From Mesorhizobium sp. M2D.F.Ca.ET.226.01.1.1 (lineage in GTDB: Bacteria > Pseudomonadota > Alphaproteobacteria > Rhizobiales > Rhizobiaceae), in contig NZ_RZOY02000001.1 in the NCBI RefSeq assembly GCF_004022705.2, forward strand, positions 688,956 through 752,955: DNA of 64,000 bases, in the 5' to 3' direction. Under the pieces are notes generated by a model. That model saw only the letters and a list, made by a program, of their open reading frames with translations, made no database searches and had not been told where the DNA came from. The translations under genes and the position numbers were made by a program. Shown here in pieces: positions 61,218 to 64,000 of this stretch. The first letter of the stretch is position 1. Each line of letters begins with the position of its first letter.

Positions 61218-61724
61218 ATGATACCGAGCGAACTTGTCAAGAATCTGCATGCCAGGGACGTCGCCCTGCTTGCCGGCCGGCTGCTTCTGTCCCTGATCTT
61301 CGTGCATGAGGGACTGCAACTGGCGACGCATTTCGAGGGCGCTCAGAAAGCCATGGCCGCGCTCGGCGTCGGCACGCCGCTGCTCATCGCCACCATCCTG
61401 CTGCAGCTCGGCGCTGGCCTGTCGGTGGCGTTGGGCATACTGGCACGGCTCGGCGCGATCGGGCTCGGACTGTTCTGCCTGATGACGGCAAGCCTCTTCC
61501 ACACCAATTTCGCCAGCCAGAACGAATTGCTGCATTTCGAGAAGGACCTGGCGATCGCCGGCGGCATGTTCATCCTGGCGCTCGCCGGTTCCGGCCGGCT
61601 GTCGGTCGACCGCGTGCTGGTCGAGATGATGAAGGGCAGGGCGGGCGCGAGCGCCAAGGTCGACACCACGGCCACGCCGGGCGAGCCGCATCTATCGACC
61701 GGTGTGACAAGCCTGCCGGTGTGA
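61218..61724 (+). CDS. DoxX-family membrane protein
   Basis: A 168-residue inner-membrane protein with four transmembrane helices (about 15-35, 50-75, 80-102 and 115-135). The LAGRLLLSLIFVHEGLQLATHF start and ALGVGTPLLIATILLQLGAGLSVALGILARLGA match DoxX/YphA. DoxX proteins have been linked to respiratory or redox functions, but the role here is unknown. The C-terminal 30 residues are hydrophilic. Confidence 0.87.
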   Translation: MIPSELVKNLHARDVALLAGRLLLSLIFVHEGLQLATHFEGAQKAMAALGVGTPLLIATILLQLGAGLSVALGILARLGAIGLGLFCLMTASLFHTNFASQNELLHFEKDLAIAGGMFILALAGSGRLSVDRVLVEMMKGRAGASAKVDTTATPGEPHLSTGVTSLPV

Positions 61725-61734
61725 CGCGGTCGCC

Positions 61735-62517
61735 TCACAACACGCTCGTGATCCCGCCATCGACCAGCAGCGTCTGCCCCGTCACGAAGCTTGCCGCATC
61801 CGATGCCAGGAACACGGCGGCACCCGCCAATTCCTCCACATCGCCCCAGCGCCGCATCGGGGTGCGGCCAGTCAGCCAGGTCGAGAATTTTTCGTCGGCG
61901 ACCAGGGCGGCGTTGAGCTCGGTCTTGAAATAGCCGGGCGCGATTGCGTTGACGCGCACGCCGTGCTGGCCCCATTCGCCGGCCATCGACTTGGTCAGCA
62001 TGGTGATCGCCCCCTTGCTCGCCGCGTAAGGCGCGATCGAGGGGCGGGCGAGCGCGCTCTGCACCGACGAGACGTTGATGATGACGCCCTTGCGGCGCTG
62101 GATCATGCCTTTCACCGCGGCGCGGCTCACCTTGAACACGCCGTCGAGATTGGTCGCCATCAGCGCGTCCCAGTCGGCGTCGGAAAAAGTCTCGAGCGGC
62201 GCGCGGCGCTGGATGCCGGCATTGTTGATGAGGATGTCGATCGGCCCGGTGCCGGATTCCGAAGCCGCGATTGCCGCATCGACCGATTGCGTGTCGGTGA
62301 CGTCGATCAGCGTCTCCGTCACCGAATAGCCTTCGGAACGCAGCCTGTCGCCGGCAGCCTTGAGCTCGTCGGCCTTGCGGCCGCCGATGGTGACGCGCGC
62401 GCCGGCTCCGGCCAACGCCTCCGCGAAGGCGAGGCCCAACCCGCGGCTGGCGCCGGTGATGAAGGCATGTCTGCCTTCGAGGCCGAAGAGGCGGCCGAGA
62501 TAATCAGTCGAACGCAA
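61735..62517 (-). CDS. SDR oxidoreductase, gluconate 5-dehydrogenase-like
   Basis: A 260-residue classical SDR: ITGASRGLGLAFAEALAGAGA (NADP-binding, about 20-40), INNAGIQRRAPLE (about 95), and YAASKGAITML (Tyr about 160, Lys about 164). The IQRRAPLE stretch is characteristic of 5-keto-D-gluconate reductase (IdnO). Its start overlaps the stop of the idnD-like gene by 14 bases, so the two are one operon for L-idonate/gluconate use. Confidence 0.85.
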   Translation of the reverse strand: MRSTDYLGRLFGLEGRHAFITGASRGLGLAFAEALAGAGARVTIGGRKADELKAAGDRLRSEGYSVTETLIDVTDTQSVDAAIAASESGTGPIDILINNAGIQRRAPLETFSDADWDALMATNLDGVFKVSRAAVKGMIQRRKGVIINVSSVQSALARPSIAPYAASKGAITMLTKSMAGEWGQHGVRVNAIAPGYFKTELNAALVADEKFSTWLTGRTPMRRWGDVEELAGAAVFLASDAASFVTGQTLLVDGGITSVL

Positions 62518-63535
62518 TTTGCACCTTCATCGATTGCGATTTGTCGCTGGCCAGCTCGAAGGCTTTTCGCGCCTCGGCGAGCGGCAGCGTGTTGCTGAGC
62601 AGCGGCGCGACGTCGATGCGGCCGGAGCCGATCAGGTCGACGGCGAGGGCGAATTCCGTGTCGAAGCGGAAGCTGCCCTTCACCTGGATTTCCTTGGTGA
62701 CGATCATCGACATCGAAAGCTCCGCCGTCGCGCCCTGGCCGACGGTCACCAGCGTGCCGCGCGGCTTGATGATAGGCAAGGCGCTGGCCACTGTCGCGCC
62801 CTGGCCGGCGGCCTCGAAGACGACGTCGAAATACCCCTTTTTGGCGGCATAGGCGTCCATCGCGTCGGCGTGGGTGGCGACATTGATGGTGCGGTCGGCG
62901 CCGGCTTGCGTGGCGTATTCCAGCGGCTTGTCCTGCACGTCGGTGACGACCACCTCGCGCGCGCCGGCAAAGCGCGCGGCCAGCACCAGCAGTGTGCCGA
63001 TCGGCCCGGCGCCCATGATCAGCACGCGGCTGCCATAGACCGGCGCTTGGGCGACCGCATGCAGCGTCACGGCGAGAGGCTCGGCGAAGGCCCCGGCGGT
63101 GGGGTCGGCGTCCTTCGGCAGCGGCACGGCGTTTTCGGCGCGGCAGACCAGATGCTCGGCAAAACCGCCCTGCACGTGCGGGGTTCGCATCGCGGACCCC
63201 AGGAAGCGCATGTCGAGGCAATGGATCGGATGTCCGGCCCGGCAGAAGGCGCAGACGGCACAGGGATTGGCTGGATTGACGGCGACCGCCGTGCCCACCG
63301 CCGGCCCGGACACACCGGTGCCGAGCGCCTCGACGTGGCCGGCGATCTCATGGCCGAGGATCATCGGCTCCTTCATGCGCACGGTGCCGAAGCCGCCATG
63401 GCGGAAATAATGCAGGTCCGAGCCGCAAATGCCGCCGCGCGCAATGCGCACCAGCACCTCGCCGGGACCGGGCGTTGGCGTCTCGCGCTCCTCGACATGG
63501 AGGTCGAGCGGCTGGCGTAGCACCACAGCCCGCAT
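62504..63535 (-). CDS. L-idonate 5-dehydrogenase (zinc alcohol dehydrogenase type)
   Basis: A 343-residue medium-chain dehydrogenase. The catalytic zinc site is GGICGSDLHYFRHGGFG (Cys about 37) and GHEIAGHV (about 62), the structural-zinc region is PCAVCAFCRAGHPIHC (about 92-107) with its cysteines, and the nucleotide fold has VLIMGAGPIGTLL (about 172). It fits IdnD, which oxidises L-idonate to 5-keto-D-gluconate; the downstream SDR would then act on that product. The ATG at 63535 is used. A divergent GntR gene lies 180 bases away. Confidence 0.85.
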   Translation of the reverse strand: MRAVVLRQPLDLHVEERETPTPGPGEVLVRIARGGICGSDLHYFRHGGFGTVRMKEPMILGHEIAGHVEALGTGVSGPAVGTAVAVNPANPCAVCAFCRAGHPIHCLDMRFLGSAMRTPHVQGGFAEHLVCRAENAVPLPKDADPTAGAFAEPLAVTLHAVAQAPVYGSRVLIMGAGPIGTLLVLAARFAGAREVVVTDVQDKPLEYATQAGADRTINVATHADAMDAYAAKKGYFDVVFEAAGQGATVASALPIIKPRGTLVTVGQGATAELSMSMIVTKEIQVKGSFRFDTEFALAVDLIGSGRIDVAPLLSNTLPLAEARKAFELASDKSQSMKVQIAFD

Positions 63536-63629
63536 CGAGGATGTTGGCGACAAACCGGCTCTCCGCTGCTTCGCTCGAATTTCTCTTCCCGCAGCTAACA
63601 GGAAAGCCGCGGCGGCTTCAACTGCATTT

Positions 63630-63645
63630 ATCTGACAAATCAGAT
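63630..63645. promoter_or_regulatory. Probable GntR operator, idnD/GntR divergent region
   Basis: ATCTGA-CAAA-TCAGAT is a perfect 6-bp inverted repeat with a 4-nt spacer, extended by TT and GA on the flanks (TTATCTGACAAATCAGATGAT). It lies between the idnD start (63535) and the GntR start (63715), where a FadR-type regulator would be expected to bind. Confidence 0.6.
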
Positions 63646-63714
63646 GATATGGACAGACCCGGCTCGGTGAGGTAACACCGACCGGTTGTTGGCAGACTAA
63701 ACGGGCCGGGACAA

Positions 63715-64000
63715 ATGGCAGGCAACCAGACCGCGTCGGTGACGGACGAGATAACCAATAGTCTCGGCCGCGAGATTCTCGGCGGGCTGTTTCCACCTGG
63801 CGCGACGCTGCTCGGCGAGGAAGAGATTTGCGCCCGCTTCGGCGCCAGCCGCAGCGCCGCCCGCGAGGCGGTGAAGATCCTGTGGGCCAAGGGGCTGCTG
63901 CTCACCCGCCCGCGGCGCGGCTCGCGCATCCGGCCGCTGAAGGACTGGAATTTTTTGGACCCGTCGGTGTTGGGCTGGCTGCGCGCCAGCGCCACACCGC
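63715..64000 (+). CDS. GntR-family (FadR-type) transcriptional regulator, 5' part
   Basis: The first 95 codons of a GntR-family regulator, cut by the window end. The N-terminal winged helix-turn-helix is complete: VTDEITNSLGREILGGLFPPGATLLGEEE, then ICARFGASRSAAREAVKILWAKGLLLTRPRRGSRI (about 10-75), followed by the start of an FCD-type effector domain (LKDWNFLDPSVLGWLRA). It is divergent from the idonate/gluconate dehydrogenase genes and probably represses them in response to a sugar acid. The ATG at 63715 is used. Confidence 0.88.
   Translation, partial: MAGNQTASVTDEITNSLGREILGGLFPPGATLLGEEEICARFGASRSAAREAVKILWAKGLLLTRPRRGSRIRPLKDWNFLDPSVLGWLRASATP

Overview
The window looks like chromosomal DNA of a GC-rich alphaproteobacterium of the order Hyphomicrobiales, most likely Mesorhizobium or a close relative. 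The reasons are the RopA/Omp2-type porins with the MNIKSLLLGSAAA signal peptide, a DUF680 protein (a family I know mainly from Mesorhizobium), the order rpoZ - rsh - pyrE - DUF2062 - acpS - lepB - rnc - era - recO, and several families of short palindromic intergenic repeats of rhizobial type. This assignment comes from protein recognition, not from a database search.

Layout. 1-4.5 kb: the 5' end of one porin gene facing away from a full paralogue, with a GIY-YIG protein and tRNA-Ser(GCU) between them, then a lone tyrosine recombinase and an alpha/beta hydrolase. 4.7-9.5 kb: soluble lytic transglycosylase, two large tandem hairpins, dapA, smpB and a GH25 lysozyme. 9.5-12.4 kb: DMT exporter with a divergent Lrp regulator, family-5 uracil-DNA glycosylase and a NYN nuclease. 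12.6-24 kb: the housekeeping core (rpoZ, rsh, pyrE, acpS, lepB, rnc, era, recO) with a few accessory enzymes. 24-33 kb: a frameshifted DUF2339 membrane protein, a VapBC toxin-antitoxin pair, an ECF sigma/anti-sigma pair, and a two-gene operon joining a GNAT-papain-like fusion to a RimK-type ATP-grasp ligase. 33-41 kb: regulator/enzyme pairs (LysR-desaturase, SDR-LysR, SDR-AraC) and a PAS-PAS-GGDEF-EAL protein. 41-48.6 kb: HD hydrolase, ygfZ, dihydroorotase, a candidate AbiEii-type nucleotidyltransferase toxin with a small upstream partner, small unknown proteins, a Nudix enzyme and a SRAP protein lacking its N-terminal cysteine. 49-58.8 kb: cysS, a DUF559-VOC-GFA-GFA-pip operon, cimA, rarD, GST and a ZntB-like transporter. 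59-64 kb: DUF680 protein, MBL-fold hydrolase, TPR protein, DoxX, and an idnO/idnD-like pair divergent from a GntR regulator cut by the window end.

Most genes are core or ordinary accessory genes. The best candidates for less-described biology are the GNAT/C39-RimK operon (29.4-31.9 kb), the small-ORF + AbiEii pair (44.3-45.3 kb), the SRAP protein without Cys2, the twin hairpins before dapA, and an orphan minus-strand terminator beside tRNA-Ser that hints at an unannotated small RNA. At least four repeat families sit between genes; one copy appears to supply the start codon of the gene it precedes.
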